Shown here piece by piece: positions 1 to 42,413 of a stretch of DNA of 64,000 nt. The notes below the pieces were generated by a model, which saw only the letters and a program-made list of their open reading frames with translations, ran no database searches and was not told where the DNA came from. The translations under genes and the position numbers were made by a program. Location of the stretch: NCBI GenBank assembly GCA_947000775.1, contig CAMQGK010000056.1:717501-781500 (forward strand). The letters are read 5' to 3'. The first letter of the stretch is position 1, and the number at the start of each line of letters is the position of its first letter. This stretch comes from Pterois miles. Its lineage: Eukaryota; Chordata; Actinopteri; Perciformes; Scorpaenidae.

Positions 1-509
1 AACTTCATCATTGTAATATATGGTAAGATGGCAATAAAATTATACAAAATTAAAGTTCAGATGCTTCAGATGCTTTCATAAATTCACCATCTTTTCTTGT
101 CATTTATGCTATTTTGTCTTTATTCTGTATAGACCACAAGAATCCAGTAGTGACGCTTGTTACAACATGGCACAATTCAAAACAATAAACCGAACAACTG
201 GGATTATTTTCTCCTCATTGAAGTTTAGTATTCATAGCATATTGTTAACTCAACAATACAACACAACTGCAGCCCAGTGATCTGGACCACAGCCAGTTGT
301 TTTTGCTCCGTCTTCTGAGTAATATTACGGTGCAGTTTAGTTTAGTTTCAAAGCTTGTCTTATTTGGTTCTACAGAAAACATTCATTACAATGACAATGT
401 TTTCATCATATCGTTTTTCTACAAAATTTAACAAAAGAAAAATGATACAAAATGCAAAACCTAATAACCTCATCTCAAATATCTTTTTATTGCGCAGATA
501 TACAGTATT
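1..509. other. scn8a intron 10 (part), nothing recognised
   Basis: AT-rich intronic sequence downstream of exon 10. No exon, RNA gene or clear repeat seen. Confidence 0.5.
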
Positions 510-659
510 TCACATGTAAAAACCTACTAAAGTCATTACACTCCTTTGTGTGCCGTTGTTCCCTAGTCTGAAGCTGTTCAACAAATCATCTTGCTGGAGC
601 CAACTCCCATAGGAAGATCGTTTGTACGAAGCATTTGAGAGTAAACTTACAAAGGACGA

Positions 660-830
660 GTGACTGGTCATGAGTGTTGGCAAGGTGGTTGGAGAAGAAG
701 TTGAAAGAAAAGCTATCAACAAGAGCATCAAGATGGCTGTGGCTCAAAAGAGGAGAGCCAATGGGAGTGTGTAGCTAACTAGACCCAAAACATCCGACGA
801 TTCCAGGAACTTCACTGACAATTTGTCCAG
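660..830 (+). repeat. Second copy of the LINE-like 3' segment
   Basis: Matches 1850-2140 in order: GGCAAGGTGGTTGG, a stretch with AAAGAGGAGAGCC, GTGTAGCTAACT and ATTCCAGGAAC. The two pieces flank the broken ORF, which suggests a rearranged or doubly inserted element. Confidence 0.5.
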
Positions 831-866
831 AAGCATAAAAGGTTTTCTTCTGTACAGTAGGAGGAA

Positions 867-2140
867 ATGACGACATGTTGTCCATCTTTGTATACATTTT
901 ATCATTTCAACCATCACAGAGAAGCCAGTGAAAAGCATAGGCAAGGTGTTTGTCGGCACCCTGAGGGATCAAACTTCCATCCGATCAAGCTGGATGGAGG
1001 ACTAGCTGAAATCGATGGACTGGTAAAAACGTGGCTGTACCAACATGGAATCTTGTCTATAATCCAGTGGCCACTCCTGGTGTGCAAAGTGCCAGACTCA
1101 ACCACTGAAGCCTTGGAGAGCTACCAATGAGTCTGAGCAGCATCACACTCGATGGGCACTCCAACAACAGCTACCACTCAAACCTCTGAATGAGGAATTC
1201 ACGGTGGCAAGGACCAGAGAACTGCTGCCGTACCGGGAGTCAGCAGACCTGAAGTTGGCAAAAGTTGAGGTGAAGACCGAAAAAAGTGGCAAGCAAAGGA
1301 GGTGGTCCAGCAAGCAGACTCAGAGGCTGGTAAGAGGGGTTATCCAAAGCACAGCCAGACTTGGAAAGTCCTTCTAAACCTCCAGTGTCACCAAAAGGGA
1401 AGCATCTCCATGTCCAGAAGGAGTTGAGGGCAGCTCTGGTGGAAGAGAGAACCTGCAGAGTGGTGGCCAGGGGGCCTGGTCTAAGCTGTGGAAAGCCAAC
1501 CTCAACCGGATCAAGTTCTTTCTCCAGGCTGTGTATGATGTGATTACCAGTCAAATTAAACATATGGGGCAAATGAGAGTCACCAGCATGTTCACTGTGT
1601 GTGGAATTGGAAACCCCAACACACATTTTGAGCTGCTGCACCAAAGCCCTGGCAGAGGGACGACATCTCTAGCATCATGACCACCGTGACCAGGTCTTGA
1701 AGGTCACTGCCCAAGCTGTTGTCAGAGCCACCGAACAGCTAAGAAAAATTCCACCATAATTCTGGCCTGGACTGAAAGCTGTATGTAGACCCGCAGAGAC
1801 AGCTGAAGTTCCCCCAGCACACTGCGACCACTGGTCAGCAAGTGCAGGCAAGGTAGTTGGGGAGCAATGTCTGCATTTTGAAGTTAGATGCAGGGGCTTT
1901 GCAGTCTGATGTCTGCCCACACCTTACACTAAACATCAAGAGAGGGAAGCAAAGAAGAGTCATCAGCAATACCGCTGAAATAGCAGAAAGAGGCCTCAAG
2001 AGGGCTCAAGAGAGGAGAGCCACGGGGAGGATGTAGCTAACTTGCCTTCTGGGCAAAAGATGAGTGCCTAATCTACCTCAGCTGGGTCACGTGAGGAAGG
2101 TACAGCTGAAAGACACGAAACACCCAATAATTCCAGAAAC
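867..2140 (+). mobile_element. Degraded non-LTR retrotransposon ORF remnant
   Basis: Broken + strand reading frames carry pieces that resemble the C-terminal part of a fish LINE-type polyprotein: WLYQHGILSIIQWPLL near 1030-1075, EEFTVARTRELLPYRESADL near 1190-1255, then GAWSKLWKANLNRIKFFLQ and AVYDVIT near 1465-1550. Stops and frameshifts interrupt it, so it is not functional. The 3' part (1840-2140) recurs in divergent form at about 660-830. The family name is not certain; an RT-domain search of the translated frames would settle it. It sits in intron 10 of scn8a in opposite orientation. Confidence 0.5.
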
Positions 2141-2145
2141 ATCAC

Positions 2146-2588
2146 TTAAGCCGTGTTTCTACTGCGTGGTACAGCTCTGCTCAACCCGACTCACTTTTGG
2201 TACCAAGCCCTTTTTTGTAGTCATCTTTCTACCATAGGCTGTGGTACCGCCTAAGTATAAGCGGGATTCTCATCTGATCACCGTAGTGGCTGTGCATGAA
2301 ACTGTTGTGACATCATCTTCAAAGGGACACTCGCATTATTTCAACAGCAACAAATAAAGAAGAGTTTGCACTTTGGCAGTTGTACAGTGCAGTTTACAGT
2401 GTAGTTTTGCAAACAGACATTTTTCAAAGTCTGGGGCGAGTAAATTCAAATTTGTGGTCACGAGGTGGTACCAAGAACGGAGCGGTTTGTACCATCCATA
2501 ATTTTTGCTAGTAGAAATGCAAAAAATAACCATTCTAATGTGTAACAAACTGGACTGAACAGGACTGCTTGGTGGAAATGTGCCATAA
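2146..2588. mobile_element. MITE-like element with short imperfect inverted ends
   Basis: The left end contains CCGTGTTTCTAC and the right end GGTGGAAATGTGCC, an imperfect inverted pair. The interior has repeated GGTACC-type motifs (TTTTGGTACCAAG, GAGGTGGTACCAAG). No coding capacity. It lies 93 bases from exon 10 of scn8a. Confidence 0.5.
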
Positions 2589-2680
2589 TAATGTGTTCAG
2601 AAGCATCAGTAGATGTATCTGTGCATGCAAAGTCAAACAGCAGTCTGCATTTACTTAATAGTTTATCTTGCTGACTTTAC

Positions 2681-31842
<29,162 letters not shown>

Positions 31843-32899
31843 GTTTTCATCCTGCAGCTATTTCCTCTTTATTTGTTTTCCATCCCAGACATCCAGCTCT
31901 GAGAGGACGAGAGGCACACAGAGTGAGACAGTGTGAGCATAAGGTACCGATCAATGAGCAAGTGATAGATAAAACTAAATTAAAAAAAAAAAAAACATTC
32001 TTTCAAATAATGTCATCTCAGAACAAACGATTATGATGAATTGGTTTACATATTTATACCGTAAGTTAGACCAGTTGCTTTGCATCCCTTTTTCAGTTTG
32101 AGTGTGGCTCAAAGCCTCGCAGATGGAATCTTCTAGCTCTGCCAGGGAACGCAACCAAAGCAAAATAAAGCTGAAAAAGTGCAAACATTTGGAACATGAG
32201 CCAGTAGGCACTATTTCTGCTCTCTCCATCAACCTTAATGACTAAAGCACTGATCCTGTATCCCCAAATGCTAAAGTCAGGTACCCAGCACGTATAGTAG
32301 ACAGCGTTGAATTCCCTTTTGCTCTCATCTTTGTGACCTCAACAACAACTAGACGTCGAGATTATTATTTTGTGTTTATGCTCACAAATGAACTCATCTG
32401 TCTCATGCTCTCCTTCACAGGACATTTCCTTTGTGTCAAACTAAGTCAAAATGCAGCATTTAGTTATGTTATCCTTAAACTTACACAGTGTTAATCACAG
32501 TGGATAAATGTAATGTAAATGTTGGTAGCACTGAGAATAGACATCCAGGTCTGCAGCTTTAGGCAGCTTTAAGCTCATTTTTTCAGCTCAGAGGTCTCTC
32601 TGGTTGAGTCCAAACAGCTCTCACTGACGATAGATATAAAGTAAGTGGGAAAGTGGCTCCCAACACACAAGCTATTACATGCTATCTGTCCTGTGGAAAA
32701 TGACAAGGAGCCAAACAAACAATCAGGCAGAGATGGATCAGCCCTGTCACACAGCAGTTCACAAAACAGGCATGAAATTCAATGTATTGGTCCATGTACA
32801 TAGACATGAATTTCACTTTTTTTTTTTTTTTTTTTGATGGTCAGCACAAAATCAATTCGTATGTAATTCACGAAACTGTGACACAGGGAGTATAAAGAG

Positions 32900-33240
32900 G
32901 GGCGAACAAAATGTAGGGAGGAGGTCGGGTTGGCTCGGGAGGTCAAAAAACACAGGACTTTCACCCCAGAGACCAGCATTCATGTCCCGTGTGAAACCAG
33001 AAGTAAAAGTTGATTTGTTTGTCACATAACTTCCATACTTGTTATAGTACTTCTGAGTTATTTTAACCCAAAAACGTGGTCATTTCCTAAAACTAAGTAG
33101 TTTGTTGCCTAAACCTTATCAAGTCAATCTTTTCCTGAACCTACGTAGTTTGTCATTTAAATCTTACCGCATAGATCTTTTTTCTAATCCTAAGTATTTT
33201 GTTGCCTAAACCTTACAAGTCAAGCTTTTGTTGTTGTGAC
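32900..33240. repeat. Short tandem units (about 50-60 bp) of a fish repeat
   Basis: Three imperfect units: CTAAGTAGTTTGTTGCCTAA, CTACGTAGTTTGTCATTTAA and CTAAGTATTTTGTTGCCTAA, each followed by an A/C-rich ACCTTA segment. It lies in the intron between the non-coding and first coding exons of scn8a. Confidence 0.7.
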
Positions 33241-33900
33241 AAACACATCCACCTGCTCCTTTTTTGGCTTGTGAAAAATGAAAACCTATTAAAAGAGATG
33301 TAACCTGACCTATGTTTATCACATGTAATAGCACGCCCAGTACAGGCCACATCGTGTGCTTTCTGGTGTCTCACATCCTACCGCACTGACCGAATGATAA
33401 CTAGAATGGCACTCGGAGAGCCCAGACCTCCGCCAAGGTGTCAGAGTATGATTGCCCCCCCTCTCCATTCAGCTCATCCATGTGTATTTTTGTTTATGTT
33501 GAGATCAGCTGTACGTGCTTTGGTCAAATTCAACTCTAATGTCACAGAGTTGGATGTGAAAATATGGCGAGTCTACAGTTGTCCCCTTCCCGCTGTCTCT
33601 CTCTGCACAACATCAATGTGTCATCAGTTACACGGTGCATGTGTTATACCCGGTGGTCTTAATGTTATGCCTGATCCGAATCCTTAAAAAACATAGTGAA
33701 TCTGGATCATGATCCAAATCACCACTAAATTGTAATGGATTGTTTATTGCGCCACACAGCGCCCCTCCAAATAATTTAACTGAAATCCATCAAGAGCTTT
33801 TGGAGTAATCCTGCTAACAGACAGACAAACAAACAAACCAACGCTGGTAAAAACAGCCATTGGACTTGGGCTAAGGACGTGATTATGCAACCTTCTAAAC

Positions 33901-35211
33901 CAGTGGTTCTCAAACTATGGGACATGTGCCACCAGTGGTACGTGGAGGAATCTCTGAAATATTTTTTTTTAAAAATGAATAAGAAAATGGGCTGACCTAT
34001 AGTTTGTATTTTCATCGCCATCAGAATAAGAAAAATAATTATATTTAGGGATAGAGGCCATGATGGAAACTACAGTTACTCATTTCTGTAACTTCAATAA
34101 AACTTTGCAAGTGTAAAGCCAAGACACGTTATCACTGAAGCTGTTCAGCAAGCAAAAACATGATGAAACAGTTCAACATGGAGGAAAGTGAGGTTTCAAT
34201 CTGCTCTGCCAACAGTCTCTCATCCACCACAACATTTCACAGACATAGCGTGTTAGCTCGGCAGCTAACAGCTAACTGTAAACACATGTATTTTATTTAG
34301 TTGAGCTCTGGCCGACATCAGTTCCCTAGTACGAAGTGTTCAAGTGGTTGTGTCCGGGGAGTTTATTGTGAAGGATGGAAAGGCGTGAAGCTGTGATGCA
34401 CTGCAGGTAATGGAGCCTCCGTGTTATTAATTTATCATCTTCATAACGTATACTAGCAACATAACCCTCAGCTACACCAGCTAAAACTAAAGCTGGCAGT
34501 AGTCTGACTGTTTAAGTTAGAATGTCACATATCTTACTTGTAAACTCATCAGCTGGTTGAAACAAGACAGCACCTCTTCCCTCCATCAACCCTAATGTTA
34601 CCTGCAGTGGTTCATGTCAGCAGTGGGAGGAAGGACTGATACTGACTGATGTCTGTGTTCTTCAGTCTTTATAAGCTTCACTTATTATTTTCATGTCAGG
34701 ATTACGACTTATTTTATTAATATTTTAGATTGTTTCCAGTGAGATATTAAGGAATTTATATGGTGACAGTACTGTTGTAAACATTACTATTGAAACACTT
34801 AGCCCAGTTATATTTAAAATACAGTATCTATATATGTGTAGGTAATATGCATACTTCAAATTTTGTTTGTCATATCATCATCACAATATTGAGCAGTGTT
34901 ATCGCACATCGCAGATGTTCCTCAGATCATGCAGGCCTAGTGTGAAGGGCGGCCCCTTGTTTAGTATGAGAGTTATCTGAAAGAGTTTAAATGCCAGTTG
35001 TAGCGCTACCCAGCTACAGCGTGGCTGTGGCTGACAAACATCAGCAATGTAATATTCTTATGAGGAATAAATTTGCCTCCCGCGTGAACAGTGCACTGCT
35101 GAATAGGGTAGATCTGCGCTACTCTATCTTAACATCAGTCATAATGGTGGTACTTTGGAGAGCTAGATATTTCTGATGTGGTACTTGGTGCAAAAAGTTT
35201 GAGAACGACTG
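33901..35211. mobile_element. Non-autonomous hAT element (1.3 kb)
   Basis: Starts CAGTGGTTCTCAAACT and ends AGTTTGAGAACGACTG, imperfect inverted ends. Flanks TTCTAAAC (33893-33900) and GTCTAAAC (35212-35219) agree at 7 of 8 bases, an 8-bp target duplication typical of hAT. The interior shares blocks with 54590-55200 and, inverted, with 57240-57420. Confidence 0.85.
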
Positions 35212-35219
35212 GTCTAAAC

Positions 35220-37670
35220 CATTGAGGTGTGTCAAAAGATCCACAAATGATTGCCGGACTGGAAACTATTCAGCCTCTGGGGCTCTGACTCATGGTTTAG
35301 AGAGTATGGTTGTAATAACATTAACAAGTGCATCTCTCCAGGCTCCTAACACAGATGAATGTCTCTCCCCAGCTGGTTGTTTGATACAACATATTTGACA
35401 GTCGAGTCACAGTTCAGACTATCAAAAAAAACTGGAAAGCGTGTGCAACATTCATACAATGACAAAGAGTACAAACCTGGAAAGAAACCGGAAAGAAATC
35501 CGCAGGCAGATATAGATTCAACAGCCCAGCATCTTCGAGAAACAGCACAGCCAACCAGAGGAGGGATGAAGTCCGATTCAAGTAACCCAACCTCGGCACA
35601 ACCTCCAAGTCTCCTTCCACCAATGCTACATCAATTGATCTACCCTCAAGGTGATTCAAACCAGGATGCAATAGCATGGCCAGCACGGCATGTAGCCCAC
35701 ACTTTACCCATCTCAACGCTGGGACAGTCCTTAAAAAGCAGGCAGCAAAACTGCAAGTCGATCAGGGGAAACTGCCTGGAAATGTTGCAGATGTTGCTCG
35801 AACGCTTTCCTTTTCTAACTCATTAGGTCATGTGAGAAACACAAAAGCGCAACAATCTGGCAGATTTAATTTAAAAAGACTGCACGGTACACTCTTAAAT
35901 CAATTAGCCCACAGTGGATTTTATTAGCGCACGTAATCCGCACCAAATGCGCGCAGCCCAAAACCAATCTCGGTTCTGTTAGATCCGTTATGAGTCGAGA
36001 GAGTCCGGAAATAAAAACTGATGGGTGACAGCGAAAACTAACAACTCCGACAGCCTCGTTTGACTCAGACAAGCTTCAGCTGCGTTTGGAAAAAATGCTC
36101 CTGCGCTGCGTCCTCTGTGCGGAGGAAAGACACTCAAACGCACCACGGCCGAAGTCCCGTCACATGGGAAAATCTTCTATTGTGCTCTATGTGATGATGA
36201 CCTGGCGTGATGGAGCTAGCGACACGGTTCTAGTGAGGAGGAGGAGGGGGAGGAGGAGGTGGTGGTGGAGGTGAGTCACATGGGTCGGTAAATAACTTAC
36301 ACATCCTTCATTTCCTGCAGTGGCGTTGCCTGTCAATAGAGTCCAAATCCACAGCATCACTGAGAATAGATGCAGGCCCAAGTCCAGCATTACTGAGAGA
36401 ATAACTTGGCAGTGTAATATTAAAGAGGCCTCTCGTGTCCTATATATGGGTGGGTGCTACTTAAAGTCAATTTTGGGTAAAGTTATGACGTCCTGATTGG
36501 AAATGTCTATGAGTTATTCATTTTTCCCCTCAAAGGGACAGAGGAGGGGTGAGGAGGGGATGATGAAGCATGGCCACTGTTGAGATAAACATAAAGAAAA
36601 CATCTTGGAGAACTTTCTCCCACCCGCTCCCCTTCACATTGTGTGTCTTATAATTTCCTGAGAGTGATTTATAGCCCGACTAGTGTCCAGAAAAGTCCAC
36701 TGTTTAATACCGGGGCGCGCCGTTGTCCTATAGGGCCAAAGCCTAAAATGCTGCAGTGAGGTTTATTGCTGCTATAGGCTCAAACTAACAAACTCACAGT
36801 AGGTCAGCTGAATGCATATAAGCCACGTCCTGGCAGTGCATCAAAGCAGCTCATAGCACATCAGCCATGTTTACTAAAAAAAAATGTGAAATTATTTAGA
36901 GCAACAATAACAAAAAGAGAAACTAAAACGGCCTATACCACACCCGTACAGATAGTCTGCGCGATAGAGATCCAGAGGCTCCATATGGTGCTGGTATATA
37001 ATACATGATGGGAAATGTGTTTTTAATGACTGAGACTGTGTGAAAAATAGCAGAAAAAGGGTGCCGCGGCCCCGTTGAGGACTGCCAAACTAAAGACGCA
37101 CCTAGCGCCTCACGCAATACAGTCTCCAACGAGATGGCAAGAGGGAGGGGGGCGCAGAGGTGTGGGTGGTGGTGGTGGTCGGGAGGGGAGGGGGGGGGGT
37201 AAAACTATTATAGTTATAAAATAATGGTAGCGAGGAAACTGCAACCTAAAAATGGTTTTGCAGGCGACGCATTATTGGTGCACTTGCAGGCTAGTTACTG
37301 TCGCCACTCAGAAGTTTGACTTCTACATCCCATATGCGTATGTTTCCCCTCCTGACACAGTGAAATGTCATTCCATCCAGCGGCAGGCCAACACCCCAAA
37401 TAACCTGCTGTCTGCCTGTTTTCTACCGCGTCGCGTCACAAATCCGTGTTTTCCCCACTGAAAATCACATCTCCCCTTCTTCTAACCGGCACCTGGCGCA
37501 CATATTTGTCCATGTACTGGCAAGGAGCCGTCCACAGACAGCGAGGAAAAGATGCTGAGAGAGAGGGACCGCTCTGCGGCACTGGGATGCAGTCAGTCGA
37601 CAAAGTAGGACCGCGATCCATCCCGCGACACGAAATACCAGACAAAGCAGAAAACAGATTGTCTACTTAC
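35220..37670. other. 5' intron of scn8a, nothing definite
   Basis: Single-exon ORFs here (such as 35359-35826, 155 codons on +) match no family I know. A TATATATG lies near 36441. GC content rises toward 37 kb. Confidence 0.4.
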
Positions 37671-37790
37671 TTTTTCTCGCATTAACAGAAATCCAGACAG
37701 CTGTCAGTGAACTGCAGATGTAGAAAAGAGTCGAGAGTAACTGCGGCTGTCGCCATATTGTTGCTGCTATCTTCCTTCCCAGTGCGTGCG
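37671..37790 (-). other. scn8a: Probable non-coding first exon and promoter region of scn8a
   Basis: On the minus strand a strong splice donor (GTAAGTAG) occupies 37670-37663, directly after a stretch with AATATGGCGAC, close to the YY1 consensus. The acceptor at 31899, just before the first coding exon, needs an upstream partner, and this is the best donor I see. SCN8A in mammals has non-coding 5' exons, which fits. The exon's 5' boundary is not visible, so the right limit is a guess. Surrounding sequence (about 36.9-37.8 kb) is richer in C+G than the neighbourhood. A short upstream ORF (37682-37756) opens inside the exon. Confidence 0.55.
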
Positions 37791-38361
37791 GCTACCCTGC
37801 ATAATTGATGACTCTCAGCAAATTGTTAGGGAGTGTCGGTAAATGCCTTTAGTTTCTATAACGGACAAGAGACCGCAGCATCGTAAGCAGAAAAAAAACA
37901 CTGTTCATGTAACATCAGTCACTGATACTGGTTGGGATTAGTATTGCGATTGGCAACAGATTTGTTTTTATCTATCTGCGGTAGAAATAATCTATTTTCA
38001 GAATCAGACCTGGAAGTTAAGAGACATTTTGGACAACTCTGAGTTTATAGTGAGAGACAGTGGTAGCCTACCTCAACATCTTGACCCATTCTTGCAATAG
38101 GTTTACAAATTAAAGTTTGATACACCATTTCTGATATTTAATTTGTGCCATAATTTGACTTCAGAGCTCTAGGTGTAATAACGAATTTAAAAGTTATTTT
38201 TATTTCTCATGCGATGTAAGGCAGTTTAGTCAAGTTGCATTAGGTGGATCTACAAATCAATCAATACCAGTGTGTGACGTTTAAGGCATATCACTCTGGA
38301 ACCGTGCACACCTATGGTATTATCTTTGTTTGTTACACAGATTTGTCTGGTTTTGAAAAGG

Positions 38362-38873
38362 TTGCGTCTGACATTCCATATTATTTAGTTCACTAAATCA
38401 GTATGTGAGATATTATAGTATGTCTGTAACCGTAGCATGAAACCAATAGTACACAAACATGCTATTTCTGTTGAAATATTATAGTATGCAACACTGGACA
38501 GTTTAGTGACATAAATATCGCACAATGCAATGACAACATTTTTAACAGTTGTTGACAAACAGCTCTGTAACATCAGCAACGCTTCAATTTAACTGTAAGT
38601 ATAATATTTCACTTTGCTAAGTGTAATATATATTTTAAATTAATTCATACTTTCTCACAAATCATCGTTTGGTCACATGAGGTTGGCACGGGTTACCATG
38701 GTTATATGTGTCCAGCCAGCAAGGAAGCTCTCAGGAAGTGACAGTGTAAAATTACAGTTCCGTGCGTCCAAAAAGATCCATACTACTGTTTATTCACACA
38801 AAAGTATGTTGAACAATAGTGCACCTATTGAGTATGTAGTGCATTGTATGCTATTTTGGATGAAGCCATATTG
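38362..38873. mobile_element. MITE family C, copy 1 (GGTTGCGTCTGA ends)
   Basis: Left end GGTTGCGTCTGACATTCCAT; the right end is degraded (TGCTATTTTGGATGAAGCC). Parallel to 59453-59940: AGTATGTCTGTAACC, TGACAAACAGCTCTGTAACA, GGTTACCATGGTTA. Confidence 0.8.
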
Positions 38874-41800
38874 TATACACACATTTTTCTTTTTGACTCG
38901 CCAAAGAAGGAAAAGCAGGTGTTTGTGATAACATAAAAGAGTAAAGTAAAATCATGTTTCTAAACATATTATACATGTTAGAAAAGAAGTATTAAAATCA
39001 TGTGAAAAGACCTGTATAGGACTGAAATGTGGTGTTAGACGATTGAACTGTTTTTCTCGATTTTATGTTCAGGTTCATTATTTTGGGTGGGCCTGATGCT
39101 TGATGATGCACTGGAGCCATCCTTAGCATAACCCCTCCCCCATAAAAAGTACAGCACCAAGCATCAGTGGCTCCCCTGACCGGGCGGAAGTATTAACACT
39201 TACTTACCACAGCCTACAGTTTGCTGGAAGTGGTGTGCTGGCAATCTGGCATACTGGGACAAATCCCAGTGAGCCGTCAAATATCCACTACGTTTTTACC
39301 GACTGTCCAGCCCCGTCGGTCTCTCACCAGCTCTCTCTGTGTGCTTGCCATTCAGGGTGCACATGCATGCTGCCTATCCGTTTTAGGCCTGGGCTCACTG
39401 GCTGATAGCAACCAAGTCAGTTCAACTTGTGCTTATGTCACAAGCTCCGTCGTAGCCTTCTCCGTTGTGGCTTTAAAAGGATGGATAAATTGTTTTGAGT
39501 GTCACACAGTTTGATCAGTTTGGTCCGATTACATTTGGAAAGTCTAGAAGAACAGCGCGATTTCATTATTTTATCCCTAGTCAAGTTAGCACAGGGCTAA
39601 ACCAGAAGATAGACAGAAATCTGTAACAGAAGTCTGCTCGGCAGCATTGCTCTGTCCATAAAACATGCACATTAAAAGTGCTAAATACAGGACTGTGAGC
39701 ATTTCGGTTGCCTCTCGTCAACTCTCAACATGGCAACGGTAAGTTGCATCTCACAGCTAATGGCTAACAGTGCAAGCAACACCAAAAGTGCTGTCAGAGA
39801 TACAGTAACAGTGTTTACCTGAGGGGGAACCAGAGAGTGGGTGCTACGCTTCTACAACAGCACCATCAACTAGCCAGTGGGGCATGCCCACATGCTCGAA
39901 CATGCACTACAAGGCAGAGCTAGGTCAACAAAGGGAGGAGAAGCTTGGATTATCACTCACAGAGGTAGACTGACTTCATTCTCTGTTCATGTAGACATTA
40001 CTCCACTATATCTTTACATAACCAATAGCTGTTTGCTGCTATGGTAATGCTCATGATATCGAATTTAGCACCTTTAACATTCTGCAAAAGTAGCACACAG
40101 TAGAGGGATGGCCAACAAGACATGTGACGATTTATAAAATTCAGGGTTGGGTTCACGGTTTTCGGTTCGGTACAGCGGTAAACTGTATTTATGGTACAGC
40201 ATGGAGGCCAATTTCTTTTTTTTTTTTTACCCAAACTGTAACTGTACATATGCAAACAACCCTCACCTGCGACTGAGCGTAGTTTCAGAGATCAGTGGAT
40301 ACACCCCCAGCATTTCAGAGCAGAGAATACTGCTTGTTTTTTTTTTCACAGTTTTGAAACCTAATTTTATATACTTAGTAATTTTACAACTTTGGCTGGT
40401 TAATAACTGTGACAAACTCAGAACATGTTTATTTTTGCTTTACCTGGACTTTAATGATGGCTTTGTTCTATTCAAGTGTCTCAATAAGCCATGACACTGT
40501 GACAGTGATGCACGAACAGGTGTACCCCGAATCTGAAGCAGCTAAATGTGTGTGCTGCAGGGATGACATATTTTTGTAGGGCGACCAAGAAGTTAGAAAT
40601 TTCCTGGTTCCCTCAACTAGAAGCTAATGGGAATTTTCCATTGGATTTTGGATTATTGTAGAAAATAAGCAAGATAATCTCCACAACTGAACACCACTTC
40701 TGTGATTTGTGAAGTGTAAATGCAATCCCCAGAAGTAAAACGCAAAAGTTAGGCTAGAAACAAACTAGACCAAGGTCGCATTAGCGTTAGTTTACACAAC
40801 AAGGCTGTAAAGGCGGACAAGTCTGCATGATGACCTTCAGTAGTCGCATGTAGTCTCTTGTTAGCAATTGCCTTTTTAAAATCTCTTAATCTCATGTTAA
40901 CCACAGACCTTATTTCAGACATCTGACTAAAAACACATTCAAAAAAGCCATTGACTTCCACATGAGAGAAGCGGAAGTGCTGTTAACTCATTTCGGGGTT
41001 TTAGGGCTCATTCATGCAGCACTTTATTCATTCATCATTCATTTTGATATTTAAACCACAGCTTTACTGTGACATGTTAAGACATCTTCCTTGAAAAGAA
41101 ACTAAAAAAAATAAAAAAAAAATTACTATAACTGAGACTCATATTGCATAGACCCAGTGACCAAAAGTTGAATTCTTCCAAATGCATATTCAAAGCATCG
41201 CATAACTATCTAACCACATATACTAAACCCCTGCTGACAACAGACTAAATCCTATCGATATTGTGGTATTTCCCTTAAGCATCAGATCTCTGATGTACAG
41301 TAAGCACAAAATAATGAGGTCCCATAAAAGCATTTCCTACATGACTTAGTTTTCAAACCTTGATTATTACACCATGCGGTCTTATAGAGACAGATGATAA
41401 AGATTGTATATGGGTCATTCAGCAGACTGTGTTACTGTAAACGCATTTTTAGTGTTTTTGTTGTACCATAGATATTCTATAAAGCTGTTTGTTTGCAGAC
41501 TCATGCACACACTGCTCACAGTAAGTCGATGGAAGAAATCACTTTCAATATATTGTGACACTTTGTCTAAAGCCTTCACCTGTCAAAATACAGGGTTGGA
41601 GGAATTTATGAAGGAGGTGTTTTGAATTTGACCCAACAATGTCTCTATCTGGTGGAGTTTTGAAGAACTGCAGCTTAAGTTCTCCAGGAAATGAAAAGGC
41701 TGGCATGCATTTTCATTCATCAGCTACTTTGCATTTCAGTGCATTTTAATATAGTGAGCAATAGAAATACTTAAGCCAATAACTCCATTCCTATTAAATC

Positions 41801-42413
41801 TTCACACAGTGTGCTGTAGAACGGACAAAGAGACACCAGACTTAAAGTCAGACTACAGCCGTAGACTAATATCCTGGACTGCCCAAGTCTGAGCTATGGA
41901 GAGGGGTTTCTGGGCCAATTTGTATAGGCCTGTAACACTGCACCAATGTGGCCTGGACCGACATAGGTGATTGAAAATGGATGGTAAGATTTCTGAAACA
42001 ATATGTTTTACCTTTACAAGACAGAGGGATGAAGGATGAGGAATAACTGTTGAATCTGTCAAATGTGTCTCAAAAAAATTGCACAGGCACTACACAAAAA
42101 TGTCAGCATCCAGGACTGTTCCCAAACAGGTAGGCACAGTAGGACAGGCATAGTTTTTTGTAGTATTTGGCTCTGCACTCCAACACATTTTGCTTTAAAT
42201 GAAACAATAACAGATGTAAGTGGACCTTGAGTTGAGATTGTTTTGTTTTTTCAAGCTCAACTTTTGAACCCATATGCACATGGACGAGAACTCCTAGAAG
42301 AGCTCAGAACTGTGGAAAGTTTAATCATCTACAGTTTAGTGACAACTGAGTAAATGTTCGATCAATATAGCAAAACATATTTTGCTAACATTTTTGGCCA
42401 TATCACCCAGCCT
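38874..42413. other. Intergenic region, mostly unrecognised
   Basis: About 3.5 kb between scn8a and the mettl7a genes. The fragment at 40140-40215 (GGTTCGGTACAGCGGTAAAC) resembles the end of the 56702 element. No gene supported. Confidence 0.45.

Noticed and set aside
35359..35826. 155-codon + strand ORF with an ATG
   Set aside because: No domain or family is recognisable, composition is not coding-like, and there is no splice or promoter support. It lies in a scn8a intron on the opposite strand. Kept only as unproven.
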